Positions 36,339-45,036 are shown, numbered from the stretch's first letter. The stretch is DNA of 64,000 nt from Rhizobium acidisoli (GCF_002531755.2 NZ_CP035000.1:248001-312000), one strand, 5' to 3'. Numbers and translations: made by a program. Notes: generated from the letters alone by a model not told the origin.

Positions 36339-37346
36339 ATGACCACCATACGAGATGTAGCGCGCCTTGCGGGAGTTTCGATCTCGACCGTCTCGCTCGC
36401 GCTCAACAGCCCGAAGCGGGTCGGCGTCGAGACGCTCGACCGCATCCAGGAGGCTATAAAGTCGACCGGTTACCGCATCGATCCCGTCGCTCAGACGCTG
36501 GCGCGCGGGCGCAGCTCGCTGATCGGCTTCGTTTCTGCCAATCTCGGCAATATGTTTTTCGGCGACATCCGCCGCGAGATCGAACATCAGGCGCTCGATC
36601 ATGGTTATTTCGTCCTGATCGCCGACTCCTCGGGCCGAGCCGACCTCGAACGGGCGCTGCTGGAGCGGCTGGAGGCGCAGAAGATCGCCGGCATCGCCTT
36701 GGCGGCAAACGGGCGCGGCGAGGAATATGCAACCTTCCTGCGCGACTTCAAGACCCCGATCGTGATGTTCGACCAGAAGGTGGAGGGCGCGGAACGCGAT
36801 TTCGTCGGCTCCGACAATCCGCTGACGACGACCATCCTGACGGAGCATCTGCTGCAGCTTGGGCACAGGCGCATCGGCTTCATCTCCGGCCCAAGCGGCC
36901 TGCACACCGCCGACGAACGCCTGAAAGGTTTCATGGATACGATGGCCGGCGCCGGCGCGGAGATCGACCCGTCGTTGGTCGTCGAAGGCGGCTACACTAG
37001 GACCGGCGGCCATGCGCAGGCGATGCGGCTGCTCACCCGCCGCGACCGGCCGACCGCCATCATCGGCGCCAACAACATGATGGGTCTTGCGGCGCTGCAG
37101 GTGATGCAGGAAATGGGTTTCCGCTGTCCCGACGACGTGTCGCTGGCAATGGTTGACGACGTGCCCTGGAGCAACGTCATCACGCCCCGCATCACCATGG
37201 TCGTACAGGATGCGCAGAAGCTCGGGGAACTCGCGGCGCAGCGCCTGCTGGCAAGGATCGCAAGCCCCGAGGCCGCCGCCGAGCCGCCGCAGGATTTCAT
37301 CCTGACGCCGAAATTCGTGCGCGGGGAATCGACCAGGCGGCTATGA
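36339..37346 (+). CDS. LacI-family repressor of the fucose locus
   Basis: A 335-residue LacI/PurR-type protein. The headpiece TTIRDVARLAGVSISTVSLALNSPKRV is at residues 2-28, the hinge helix is at 45-55, and a sugar-binding core follows (IGFVSANLGNMFFGDIRREIE, HRRIGFISGPSGLHTADERLKGF). It is divergent from the fucosidase/ABC operon and flanked by two AACCGGTT palindromes, so it almost certainly represses both units. The inducer is presumably a fucoside or a derived sugar. A strong Shine-Dalgarno sequence is lacking. Confidence 0.92.
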   Translation: MTTIRDVARLAGVSISTVSLALNSPKRVGVETLDRIQEAIKSTGYRIDPVAQTLARGRSSLIGFVSANLGNMFFGDIRREIEHQALDHGYFVLIADSSGRADLERALLERLEAQKIAGIALAANGRGEEYATFLRDFKTPIVMFDQKVEGAERDFVGSDNPLTTTILTEHLLQLGHRRIGFISGPSGLHTADERLKGFMDTMAGAGAEIDPSLVVEGGYTRTGGHAQAMRLLTRRDRPTAIIGANNMMGLAALQVMQEMGFRCPDDVSLAMVDDVPWSNVITPRITMVVQDAQKLGELAAQRLLARIASPEAAAEPPQDFILTPKFVRGESTRRL

Positions 37347-37410
37347 GAAGCACTGAGCCCAAGGCCCTCCCGGAGGACGCTTCCAACGACATGGCTCGAG
37401 CATCTGTGCT

Positions 37411-37686
37411 TTACCGGTCTTCTCGCGTATGCCAGAGCCGCAATACATAGATGACCGACTGCTGGATTTCGTAACGCAGTTCATACCGTCCAACGAGAAT
37501 GCGGCGAACCTCCCGAGGATCGAACTCCTCCAGCCGTTCACCAAGACGCGGCTGCTCAAGCAGCCGTAGAGGGGCAGCCGTCAATGCCTGCACGGTCCGG
37601 ACCGCCACCTGTCGATTAACCGGCGCGAGAAAGGCATAAAGGCGATCAATGTCCCCGACCGCTTTGCTCGTCCACTTAAGTTCCAT
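37411..37686 (-). CDS. RelE/ParE-family toxin
   Basis: A 91-residue basic protein with the ParE pattern: LKWTSKAVGDIDRLYAFLAPVN at the N-terminus, PRLGERLEEFDPREVRRILVGRYELRYEI in the core and IYVLRLWHTREDR at the end. ParE toxins poison DNA gyrase while RelE relatives cleave mRNA; which applies cannot be told from sequence. The ATG overlaps the antitoxin stop as TAATG, the usual antitoxin-first arrangement. Length is normal and the gene appears intact. The pair lies between the fucose LacI gene and the GntR gene and is unrelated to their function. Confidence 0.88.
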   Translation of the reverse strand: MELKWTSKAVGDIDRLYAFLAPVNRQVAVRTVQALTAAPLRLLEQPRLGERLEEFDPREVRRILVGRYELRYEIQQSVIYVLRLWHTREDR

Positions 37687-37946
37687 TACCGAGGCAAAGA
37701 AACCGGCGCGTCACTATCGAGACTATCGGCCCAAGCCCGGACGGACTGGTGATCGACCACCTTGCCTTCCTCCACATCAGCCAGAGCCTCCAGCGTCAAA
37801 CGGCGACGCTCCTCCTCCTGGTCGATCCACGCCGTCAGCGCCTGCTTGACGATCCAGCCGCGCGAGCGCTCAAGCCTCGCGGCGAGTTGATCGACCTTCT
37901 GTGCAAGGGGCAGAGGGACATGCGCGGTCAGCACTTTGGTTTCCAT
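37686..37946 (-). CDS. ribbon-helix-helix antitoxin partner of the ParE-type toxin
   Basis: An 86-residue protein. ETKVLTAHVPLPLAQKVDQLAARLERSRGWIVKQAL is a CopG/ParD-type ribbon-helix-helix that would bind its own promoter. The acidic C-terminal part (EEERRRLTLEALADVEEGKVVD) should wrap the toxin. ATG 37946 has a near-perfect AAAAGGAGG upstream; the frame opens at 37973. The gene overlaps the toxin start by one base. AT-rich sequence before it (37950-38060) holds the shared promoter region with the GntR gene. Confidence 0.88.
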   Translation of the reverse strand: METKVLTAHVPLPLAQKVDQLAARLERSRGWIVKQALTAWIDQEEERRRLTLEALADVEEGKVVDHQSVRAWADSLDSDAPVSLPR

Positions 37947-38056
37947 CGAAACCTCCTTTTCAATCATCATCAATCATAACGATTGGTTCTGATGATGTCC
38001 AATGTCACAACGCATCACTACTCCACCGCTTTTCCTCCATTGAAAGAAAGTAACAT

Positions 38057-38067
38057 TTGTCATACAT
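38057..38067. promoter_or_regulatory. GntR (FCD)-type site TTGTCATACAT upstream of the GntR gene
   Basis: The sequence fits the FadR-type consensus TNGTNNNACNA at 10 of 11 positions. Read on the other strand it contains TGTATGAC, which recurs at 46914-46921 in the divergent promoter of the 42-55 kb polysaccharide locus. It lies about 80 bp before the chosen GntR start. Confidence 0.45.
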
Positions 38068-38144
38068 GTGTGATGAATCGGGAATTCGCATCTGCCAGTC
38101 CCGGGGGATTGCGCGTGAAGCCGATGCGGGGGCGAGGGGCAGCT

Positions 38145-38873
38145 ATGCAGGTGAAGGATCGCAGCAGAGGCTCCGGGTCGCTGGTCTCGCAGGTCGGCGA
38201 AAGCCTTCGGCAAGCCATATTGAGCGGCCAGTATTCCGCCGGCGACAAGCTACCAAGCGAGCATGAGCTGACCGAGACGCATAGCGTCAGCCGCCCCGTG
38301 GTACGCGAGGCCGTGGCCGCTCTTCGTTCCGACGGACTGGTCGAGGTGCGCCAGGGCGCAGGCATTTTCGTGATCGGCGCCGACCCGGCGCTGTCAGGTC
38401 GAAAGGTCGACAAGGCCCGCGTAGCCTCGGATCTGGAAGTGCTCGAAATCCGAACCCCTGTCGAAGTCGAGGCAGCGGGACTTGCCGCGCTTCGCCGCTC
38501 GCCGGCGCAGGAGGAGGCGATCTTCGAATGCCACCGGAAGATCCTCCAGTGCATCGAGGAAGATCGATCCGTCCGCGAAGCGGATCTGGAACTCCATGTG
38601 GCGATCGCCGAGGCGACGAACAATCCGCTGTTCAGGCATTTCCTAGAATCCCAGGGGGCGGCGATCATCCCGCAATCGCGGCTTGTCCCGGAAACGAGGA
38701 CAGCCGAGCAGACTGCCTACCGAAAGCTGATCCACCGGGAGCACGAAGCGATCGTCATGGCGATCTCCGACAGGGACGATCAGGCCGCCCGCAACGCCAT
38801 GCGCGAGCACCTGGTCGGAAGCCAGACCAGGTACCGCAACCTGCTGAAGGACCTGCGGAGTTTTGCGACCTAA
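38145..38873 (+). CDS. GntR-family regulator, FadR/FCD subfamily
   Basis: A 242-residue protein. The winged HTH is at about residues 12-75 (LRQAILSGQYSAGDKLPSEHELTETHSVSRPVVREAVAALRSDGLVEVRQGAGIFV) and the all-helical FCD domain is at 95-235. Metal and ligand residues are in DLELHVAIAEATNNPLF and HREHEAIVMAISDRD, HLVG near the end. ATG 38145 follows GAGGGG; the frame is open back to 37983, but upstream ATGs lack ribosome sites. FCD regulators commonly sense carboxylates such as uronates or lactate. It precedes an SsuABC-like transporter by 285 bp and may control that transporter and possibly the uronate locus at 46.9 kb. Confidence 0.9.
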   Translation: MQVKDRSRGSGSLVSQVGESLRQAILSGQYSAGDKLPSEHELTETHSVSRPVVREAVAALRSDGLVEVRQGAGIFVIGADPALSGRKVDKARVASDLEVLEIRTPVEVEAAGLAALRRSPAQEEAIFECHRKILQCIEEDRSVREADLELHVAIAEATNNPLFRHFLESQGAAIIPQSRLVPETRTAEQTAYRKLIHREHEAIVMAISDRDDQAARNAMREHLVGSQTRYRNLLKDLRSFAT

Positions 38874-39158
38874 GTCCAAGCTCCGCCCCCACGGCAAGCT
38901 TTTCGGCCGCCACGAGCCAGGCCATTCCCACATTCGCGCCGAAAAGCGGCTTTCCTGGCGATTTGCGCAGGCGCCTGTATTGTACGGCAGCGTCCTCAGC
39001 GCGCGTCGGCGTGATGCATAAATTGAACGCGCCGGGTAGCGTCCGCGGCTGAAAGCTAGTTGAAAGCTTCGACGTCATAGGTAAGAGGCAGCATCGTGGA
39101 GGAGCACGGTCAAGGTGGCCAGACGACGATGCAAGCCAATCACCAGGAGGAGATTTCC

Positions 39159-40172
39159 ATGCGTTCTTCACGCAGCCTTTTTCAAACCGTCGCCATTTCC
39201 GCGCTTTTCGCCGCAGCATCTTTTGGTGCGAGCGCCGCGAACGCAGCCGACAAGATTACCATCATGGTCGGTGGTTATGAAAAGCAGATCTATCTGCCCG
39301 CCAAGCTTGCCGAATCCCTCGGTTACTTCAAGGACGAGGGCCTCGACGTCGAGCTCCTGAACGAAGCTGCCGGCGTCGATGCCGAAAACCAGCTTTTGGC
39401 AGGCGCCGTCCAGGGTGTTGTCGGCTTCTACGACCACTGCGTGGACCTGCAGGCCAAGGGGAAATTCGTCGAATCCATCGTCCAGTTCAGCCAGGCGCCG
39501 GGAGAAGTCGAGATGGTCTCGAGCAAACATCCCGACATCAAGTCGCCGGCCGATTTCAAGGGCAAGAGCCTCGGCGTCACCGGCCTCGGCTCGTCCACCA
39601 ACTTCCTGACCCTCTTCATGGCCTCCAAGGCTGGTTTGAAGCCCGGCGACGTCGTCACGGTTCCGGTCGGCGCCGGCGGCACCTTCATCGCCGCCATGCA
39701 GCAGGATCAGATCCAGGCCGGCATGACCACCGAGCCGACGATCTCGCGCATGGTCAAAACTGGCGAAGCCAGCGTGCTCGTCGACATGCGCACGGTCGAG
39801 TCGACCCGCCAGGCGCTCGGCGGCACCTACCCCGCCGCCTCGCTCTACATGGAAGCCGCCTGGGTCGACGCACACAAGGACGAGGCGCAGAAGCTTGCCA
39901 ACGCCTTCGTCAAGACGTTGCGCTACATCAATACGCATTCTGCCGCCGAGATCGCGGACAAGATGCCGAAGGATTTCTACGTCGGCGACAAGGACGGTTA
40001 CATCAAGGCTTTGAACGACGGCAAGGGAATGTTCACGCCCGATGGCGTCATGCCGGAAGACGGTCCGAAGACAGTGCTTGCCGTGCTCTCGGAGTTCTCC
40101 AAGAACGTCAAGGGCAAGCAGATCGACCTCTCCAAGACCTACACGACGGAATTCGTCAAGAACGTCAAGTAA
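39159..40172 (+). CDS. NMT1/SsuA-type ABC transporter binding protein
   Basis: A 337-residue protein with signal peptide MRSSRSLFQTVAISALFAAASF..NAA. The fold signature of the nitrate/sulfonate/taurine/thiamine-precursor class is clear: ITIMVGGYEKQIYLPAKLAESLGYFKDEGLDVEL, GVTGLGSSTNFLTLFMASKAGL and GAGGTFIAAMQQDQIQAGMTTEP. AGGAGG precedes ATG 39159. It leads a three-gene transporter operon with ATPase and permease. No desulfonation or catabolic enzyme gene is adjacent, so the substrate cannot be assigned; an organic anion or heterocycle is likely from the class. Confidence 0.9.
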   Translation: MRSSRSLFQTVAISALFAAASFGASAANAADKITIMVGGYEKQIYLPAKLAESLGYFKDEGLDVELLNEAAGVDAENQLLAGAVQGVVGFYDHCVDLQAKGKFVESIVQFSQAPGEVEMVSSKHPDIKSPADFKGKSLGVTGLGSSTNFLTLFMASKAGLKPGDVVTVPVGAGGTFIAAMQQDQIQAGMTTEPTISRMVKTGEASVLVDMRTVESTRQALGGTYPAASLYMEAAWVDAHKDEAQKLANAFVKTLRYINTHSAAEIADKMPKDFYVGDKDGYIKALNDGKGMFTPDGVMPEDGPKTVLAVLSEFSKNVKGKQIDLSKTYTTEFVKNVK

Positions 40173-40181
40173 GTCAGTCGC

Positions 40182-40210
40182 GCCGCTCCCGGCTCCCAAG
40201 CGGGAGCGGC
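40182..40210 (+). other. intercistronic hairpin between binding-protein and ATPase genes
   Basis: A perfect 10-bp stem GCCGCTCCCG/CGGGAGCGGC with a nine-base loop begins 10 bases after the binding-protein stop. No T run follows, so it more likely stabilises the upstream mRNA or attenuates than terminates, giving excess binding protein. Confidence 0.6.
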
Positions 40211-40267
40211 CTCCGTTCGATCATGGGCATTGCGTGCGCGCCCGCAAAGCACGCCTCAGGTATCACC

Positions 40268-41086
40268 ATGCAACAGGATAAAAAGCAGATCCCGGCGATC
40301 GAGCTGATCAATGTCAGCCGGCGCTTCGTTTCGCCGACCGGGAAATCCCTGACCGCCTTGCGCGATTTCAACATGACGGTCGCCCGCGGCGAGTTCGTCG
40401 CCGTCGTCGGTCCCACCGGCTGCGGCAAATCGACGACGCTCAACCTGGTCACCGGTCTGGCACGGCCGAGCGCGGGCGAAGTCCGGCTGATGGGCGGGCC
40501 GATCACCGGCATCGATCCGCGTGTCGGCTTCGCGTTCCAGACCGATGCACTCTTTCCCTGGAAGAACGTGATCGACAACGTCATGGCCGGGCCGCTGTTT
40601 CGCGGCAAGTCACGCGCCGAGGCGGAAAAAATGGCCCGCGACTGGCTGGCCCGCGTCGGCCTGTCGAAGTTTCTGCACCACTATCCCCATCAGCTTTCCG
40701 GCGGCATGCGCAAGCGCGTCTCGCTGGCGCAGACCTTCATCAACGAACCTGAGATACTGCTGATGGACGAGCCCTTTTCGGCGCTCGACGTGCAGACCCG
40801 CACGGTCATGCATGAGGAGCTCCTGAAGCTGTGGGCGGAGCGCAAGGCCTCGGTGGTGTTCGTCACCCACGACCTCGAAGAGGCCGTGGCGCTTGCCGAC
40901 AAGGTCTATGTGCTCACAGCCGGCCCCGCGACGGTCAAGTCGGTCTACACCATCGATCTTCCCCGCCCGCGCGTCGTGTCGGAAATCCGCTACGAGCAGA
41001 ACTTCATCGACTACTGCAAGACGATCTGGGAGGACCTCCGCGAAGAGGTCGAGACCAGCTACCGCCGCGCAAGCGAAGCGGCTTGA
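40268..41086 (+). CDS. SsuB/TauB-type ABC transporter ATPase
   Basis: A 272-residue ATPase. Walker A is GPTGCGKST, the Q-loop TDALFPWKNVIDNV is typical of the SsuB/TauB/NrtD class, the signature is LSGGMRKRVSLAQTF, Walker B is EILLMDEPFSALD, and the switch is VTHDLEEAV. It has no C-terminal regulatory domain, as usual for this class. ATG 40268 was chosen from conservation of the N-terminus; the frame opens at 40223 without a clear ribosome site. It is followed after 12 bases by the permease gene. Confidence 0.93.
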   Translation: MQQDKKQIPAIELINVSRRFVSPTGKSLTALRDFNMTVARGEFVAVVGPTGCGKSTTLNLVTGLARPSAGEVRLMGGPITGIDPRVGFAFQTDALFPWKNVIDNVMAGPLFRGKSRAEAEKMARDWLARVGLSKFLHHYPHQLSGGMRKRVSLAQTFINEPEILLMDEPFSALDVQTRTVMHEELLKLWAERKASVVFVTHDLEEAVALADKVYVLTAGPATVKSVYTIDLPRPRVVSEIRYEQNFIDYCKTIWEDLREEVETSYRRASEAA

Positions 41087-41098
41087 GAGGAGGATATC

Positions 41099-41980
41099 AT
41101 GGCACATACCACTTTCGAGGCCGGTTCCGCCTCGCTGTTTCGCCCGGGCACATCAGATGCCGAGATTGAAGCCTCCGCACTGAAGGCAATACGCCGGCGC
41201 AATACGCTCGTGCGTTTCTGGCAGATCGCCATCCTGGTCTTCGTGATCGGCATGTGGGAGCTCTCCTCCAACATGCAGTGGATCGATCCGTTCTTCTACT
41301 CGAGCCCGAGCGGCGTTCTTCAGCGCCTCTATGAATGGGCGACCGAGGGCACCACCGAAGGGTCGCTCTGGTACAATCTCTGGGTAACGATGGAGGAAGC
41401 GCTGATCGGCTTCTTCGCCGGCTCGATCACCGGCGTCTTCGTCGGCATCGGTCTCGGCCGCAACCGCTTCCTGTCGGATATCTTCTCTGTCTACATCAAG
41501 GCGATCAACTCGATCCCTCGCGTCGTCCTTGCGCCGATCTTTATCATGATCATGGGTCTCGGCCTGCCCTCCAAGGTCGCACTCGCCTTCATCATGGTGT
41601 TCTTCGTCGTCTTCGCCAACGCCTTCCAGGGCGTGCGCGAGGCCGACCGCAACATGATCGCCAATGCCCGCATCCTCGGCGCCTCGGACTGGCAGGTAAC
41701 CCGCACAGTGGTCATTCCCTCGGCGATGAGCTGGATCTTCGCCAGCCTGCATGTCTCCTTCGGCTTTGCGATCATCGGCGCGATCGTCGGCGAATTCGTC
41801 GGCGCCCGCTTCGGCATCGGTCAGCTCATCTCGATTGCCAAGGGCACGTTCGACGCGGCCGGCATGTTCGCGGCGATCCTGCTCGTCATGGTCGTCACGC
41901 TGTTTGCCGAATTCATCATGACACTGGTCGAGAACCGCCTGGCGAAGTGGCGGCCGCAGCAGCACCTCGACACGCAGTAA
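41099..41980 (+). CDS. SsuC/TauC-type ABC transporter permease
   Basis: A 293-residue permease with about six membrane segments: TM1 is ILVFVIGMWELSS, and the EAA-like loop VREADRNMIANARILGASDWQVTRTVVIPSAM is near residue 190, typical of the BPD_transp_1 family in sulfonate/nitrate systems. GAGAGGAGG lies just before the ATG. It completes the transporter with the ATPase and binding protein. Convergent with the histidine kinase gene, from which a hairpin separates it. Confidence 0.93.
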   Translation: MAHTTFEAGSASLFRPGTSDAEIEASALKAIRRRNTLVRFWQIAILVFVIGMWELSSNMQWIDPFFYSSPSGVLQRLYEWATEGTTEGSLWYNLWVTMEEALIGFFAGSITGVFVGIGLGRNRFLSDIFSVYIKAINSIPRVVLAPIFIMIMGLGLPSKVALAFIMVFFVVFANAFQGVREADRNMIANARILGASDWQVTRTVVIPSAMSWIFASLHVSFGFAIIGAIVGEFVGARFGIGQLISIAKGTFDAAGMFAAILLVMVVTLFAEFIMTLVENRLAKWRPQQHLDTQ

Positions 41981-42013
41981 TCAGATCGTCCTCCTCCCAA
42001 GGCAGATCGAAGC

Positions 42014-42040
42014 GAAGGCCGGGCGCCATGGCCGGCCTTC
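42014..42040 (+). terminator. hairpin between transporter operon and histidine kinase gene
   Basis: A perfect 9-bp stem GAAGGCCGG/CCGGCCTTC with a nine-base loop is followed by TGCATTTG. It lies between convergent genes and probably ends the transporter transcript, though the T tract is poor. Confidence 0.5.
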
Positions 42041-42061
42041 TGCATTTGATGCACTTCAGGT

Positions 42062-43462
42062 TCATATGAGCGGAAGCCGCACGGTCACGACGAGACCGCC
42101 GCCTTCTGCATCGTCGAGCGAGACTGAACCTCCGGCGCCTTCGACGACCTCCCGGACGATCGCCAGCCCCAGGCCGCTGCCCTCGGCTTCGGTCCCCATG
42201 ATCCGGTAAAATCGTTCAAAAACCTGTTCGCGCTCCCCGCTCGGAATTCCCGGCCCGTTGTCCTCGACGGTAACGACGGCGTTGCCATCCGCCTGCCCCA
42301 CCGCAACGGTCACCCGTCCATTCGGGCTGACATAGCGGATCGCGTTGTCGATGAGGTTGACCAACATCTCCCGCAGCATCGTCCCGTCGCCTTCGACGAT
42401 GACGGGGCCGTCCGCTTCCAGACCGACGTCGATATTGCGCCTCAGCGCCTCTTCGGCATGCGCTTCCAGTATCTCGCGGGCTGCTTTGCTAAGATCGGCC
42501 GCGTCGCTGCGCGGGCGCCGGCTTCCGGGCTCGGCTCGTGACAAGGTCAGAAGCTGGCTGGCGAGGCGGGAAATCTGCCGCGTGCTGGTGCGAAGGGCAA
42601 GAAGCGCCTCGTCGCGGCGGGCCGCATCGCCTTCGCGGGCCGCCACGCTTGCCTGGGTCGAAATCAGCGCCAGGGGCGTTCTCAGTTGATGGGCGGCATT
42701 CGATACGAAGCGTCGCTGCGCGGCCATCTGATTCTGGACACGCTCCATATAGTCGTTGAGCGCATGAACAAGCGGCTGCAATTCGCTCTGCACCATCTCG
42801 GGCGGTAAGGGATCAAGACGGTTGCGGCCGCGCTGGCGCACGGCGTCCCGCAGCCTGAGGGCCGGCGCCAGGCCGCGTTGGAGCCCGAGGATGGTCACCA
42901 GGCTTGCGACGAAGACGAGCACGAACTGCTTCGAAAAGTCCGAAAGCCACAGCTGCCTTCGCATCGCGTACTGGCTGTGATGGGTCACGGCGACGGTCAC
43001 CGAGATGGTGCCGTCATCAGGAAGGCCGACGACGGGATGGTCGAGCATCAGGACGCGCACATCGGCGCCATGGAATGTGCGATCCTCGCCTGCCCGCTGG
43101 ACAGTCGGCAAGGGCAAGTCAGGAAAGCCGCTGACCAGGCTGCCCCAGGCAGTGATCACCTGATAGGAGACCCGGTCACCGAAACCCGTATCGAACATCT
43201 CGAGCGCAGCCGGCGGCACGTCCACCTGAACATTGCCACCCTCGTCGACGCGGACGGCCTCTGCAATGACGCGGGCCGAGGCCAGAAGCGTTCGATCCGT
43301 CACCAGCTTCGCCGTCGCATCGGCCGTCCAGAAGCTGTCGTAAAGATTGAAGCCGATCGCGCCGAGCAGGGTCAGCAGCACCCAGCAGAGCAACTGTACT
43401 CTCAGGCTCCGGCTGAGCCGGGCGATCGTCGCTCCGGCCTTTGTGACGACGCTATTCGACAT
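42062..43462 (-). CDS. sensor histidine kinase, TctE/QseC type
   Basis: A 466-residue membrane kinase. TM1 is near residues 20-42 (LLCWVLLTLLGAIGFNLY), followed by a periplasmic 2CSK_N-like sensor (ATAKLVTDRTLLASARVIAEAV, YQVITAWGSLVSGFPDLPLP) and TM2 near 165. The phosphoacceptor is AAHQLRTPLALI with His at about 258, and the ATPase lobe has LVNLIDNAIRY (N box), DNGPGIP and GSGLGLAIV. ATG 43462 overlaps the end of the response-regulator gene by 11 bases; the frame is open to 43543. Kinases with this sensor are often linked to organic acid uptake. Here the pair follows the lyase/discoidin genes in the same direction. Confidence 0.93.
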   Translation of the reverse strand: MSNSVVTKAGATIARLSRSLRVQLLCWVLLTLLGAIGFNLYDSFWTADATAKLVTDRTLLASARVIAEAVRVDEGGNVQVDVPPAALEMFDTGFGDRVSYQVITAWGSLVSGFPDLPLPTVQRAGEDRTFHGADVRVLMLDHPVVGLPDDGTISVTVAVTHHSQYAMRRQLWLSDFSKQFVLVFVASLVTILGLQRGLAPALRLRDAVRQRGRNRLDPLPPEMVQSELQPLVHALNDYMERVQNQMAAQRRFVSNAAHQLRTPLALISTQASVAAREGDAARRDEALLALRTSTRQISRLASQLLTLSRAEPGSRRPRSDAADLSKAAREILEAHAEEALRRNIDVGLEADGPVIVEGDGTMLREMLVNLIDNAIRYVSPNGRVTVAVGQADGNAVVTVEDNGPGIPSGEREQVFERFYRIMGTEAEGSGLGLAIVREVVEGAGGSVSLDDAEGGGLVVTVRLPLI

Positions 43463-44120
43463 GTCTGAGGAGATAGCCGAGCCCGCGCAGCGTGGCGATT
43501 TGAACCGAGCTGCTTTCGAGCTTTTTTCTGAGCCGGTGAACATAGATTTCGATGGCGCTCGGATCCGCCTCGTCGTCGAAACCGAAGACGCTTTCGGAAA
43601 GGGCGGCTTTCGACACCGTGTTGCCCGCCTTCATGACGAGCTGTTCGAGAACGGCATATTCCCGCGGCGTCAGCTGCAGCAGTTCGTCCGCGACGAAAAA
43701 CTGCCGCGTCCCGCCGGAAAAACGCAGGTTGCCGACGGTGATCTCGGACGATGCGCGATCCTGACCGCGGCGCACCACCGCGCGGATTCTCGCTTCGAGT
43801 TCGGCAATTTCGAAGGGCTTGGCAAGATAGTCGTCGGCGCCGCTGTCGAGCCCCGCCACACGGCCGTCCAGGCTTGCATTCGCGGTCAGGATGATCACCG
43901 GAAGCTTTTTTCCGGATTGCCTCAGCCGCTTCAAAAGCGTCAGGCCATCAAGCTTGGGCAGCGCAAGGTCAAGGATCATCGCCGAATACTCGGCCACCTT
44001 AAGCATATGCTCGGCATCCTCGCCGTCATGGGCGATATCGATAGCATATTGCGCCTGTCGCAGGGCTTTGCCCAGCCAGGCCGCCAGATCCTTGTTGTCC
44101 TCCACTACAAGCAGTCTCAT
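43452..44120 (-). CDS. OmpR/TctD-type response regulator
   Basis: A 222-residue regulator. The receiver has an acidic pocket in VVEDN, the phosphoacceptor Asp51 (AMILDLALPKLDG), Thr in ILTAN and Lys in YLAKPFE. The C-terminal winged helix has LTPREYAVLEQLVMKAGNTVSKAALSESVF and YVHRLRKKLE. It should be phosphorylated by the kinase encoded immediately downstream. The start lies 53 bp after the discoidin-like gene on the same strand, so it may be cotranscribed with the polysaccharide genes. The target promoter is unknown; the divergent 46.9-47.1 kb region is the obvious candidate. Confidence 0.94.
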   Translation of the reverse strand: MRLLVVEDNKDLAAWLGKALRQAQYAIDIAHDGEDAEHMLKVAEYSAMILDLALPKLDGLTLLKRLRQSGKKLPVIILTANASLDGRVAGLDSGADDYLAKPFEIAELEARIRAVVRRGQDRASSEITVGNLRFSGGTRQFFVADELLQLTPREYAVLEQLVMKAGNTVSKAALSESVFGFDDEADPSAIEIYVHRLRKKLESSSVQIATLRGLGYLLRHVE

Positions 44121-44173
44121 CCATCCCCCTTAGCACGGGCAGACGGCCTGGCGGAAGCGCGACACGATTGACT

Positions 44174-45019
44174 TTAGGCATGCTCAGCCTCGCCTTCGAC
44201 GGCAACGACTGCGACGTTCCGGTCTCCGGCCATCGGCACCTCCGTTCCCCAGATTTCGATCTGCGTCAGCGCCGGAAAGGGCGAGCCGTCCTCCGCCTTG
44301 ATCAGGCCGTGCAGCTCCACCCATTCGACGATGCAGGGCTCTATCGAAAAGCCTTGCGCAGCACCGGATTTCACCAGTGGAAAGGAGCAGGTTCTGCCGT
44401 TCGAGAAGGTGACGCTGGCTTTCTCCCACCAGGAATCATGCGGGAAGTCCGCCCGGAGGTAGAAGACGATCTCATCGATCCGGACGGGCCGTCCGAACTC
44501 CACCGTCAGGGCGGCTTCAGGATCTCGATTGATGCCCCAGCTCGTATAGGGCCAGAAGCCGTGATCGTCGTTGGCCTTTTCGCCGTCGATGGCGTTGCGC
44601 GCGGCAAAGACCGCTTCGCCCCGGGTTTCGACATTGGCGCGCGCATGCGGAAACAGCGTTCGATTGGCGTGATCGTCCCAGGGGTTCAGGGCGAGATTGC
44701 GCCGCTGGGCAATCTCGTCGGGCCGCGCGCTTCGGACTGAAAGCCGATGCATATCGCCGCTGAAGGCGTTCGGCGAATAGGGTTTACGCTTGTCGCCGAA
44801 CGGCACGGCGAGGCAATAATCGCATTCCTTCATATAGACCGGGCCGGGTTGGGAAGCGCTGTCCAATGCCAGGAAGATATGCCCGGGTTCGGAAGCCTCC
44901 ACGACGACGCAGTCGCCCTCGCGATAGCTCTGCCGATAGACCAGAAACGTTTCGTCCTGCCCCGTGGCGCTTGCCAGCACGAAACCATCGGCATCCATGA
45001 TCTTCAGCGTCAATTCCAT
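44174..45019 (-). CDS. protein with discoidin/F5-8C-like carbohydrate-binding domain
   Basis: A 281-residue protein without signal peptide. I do not recognise the N-terminal ~110 residues (MELTLKIMDADGFVLASATGQDETFLVYR), which look beta-rich. The C-terminal half resembles a galactose-binding jelly roll: NAIDGEKANDDHGFWPYTSWGINRDPEAALTVEFGRPVRIDEIVFYLRADF is described here as a typical F5/8C strand order, ending in WVELHGLIKAEDGSPFPALTQIEIWG. GAGGAGGG precedes ATG 45019. It starts 17 bp after the heparinase-like gene and is probably an accessory factor of that cytoplasmic lyase or a glycan sensor. No catalytic motif is visible. Confidence 0.6.
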   Translation of the reverse strand: MELTLKIMDADGFVLASATGQDETFLVYRQSYREGDCVVVEASEPGHIFLALDSASQPGPVYMKECDYCLAVPFGDKRKPYSPNAFSGDMHRLSVRSARPDEIAQRRNLALNPWDDHANRTLFPHARANVETRGEAVFAARNAIDGEKANDDHGFWPYTSWGINRDPEAALTVEFGRPVRIDEIVFYLRADFPHDSWWEKASVTFSNGRTCSFPLVKSGAAQGFSIEPCIVEWVELHGLIKAEDGSPFPALTQIEIWGTEVPMAGDRNVAVVAVEGEAEHA

Positions 45020-45036
45020 GCTCGCCCTCCTCAAGG

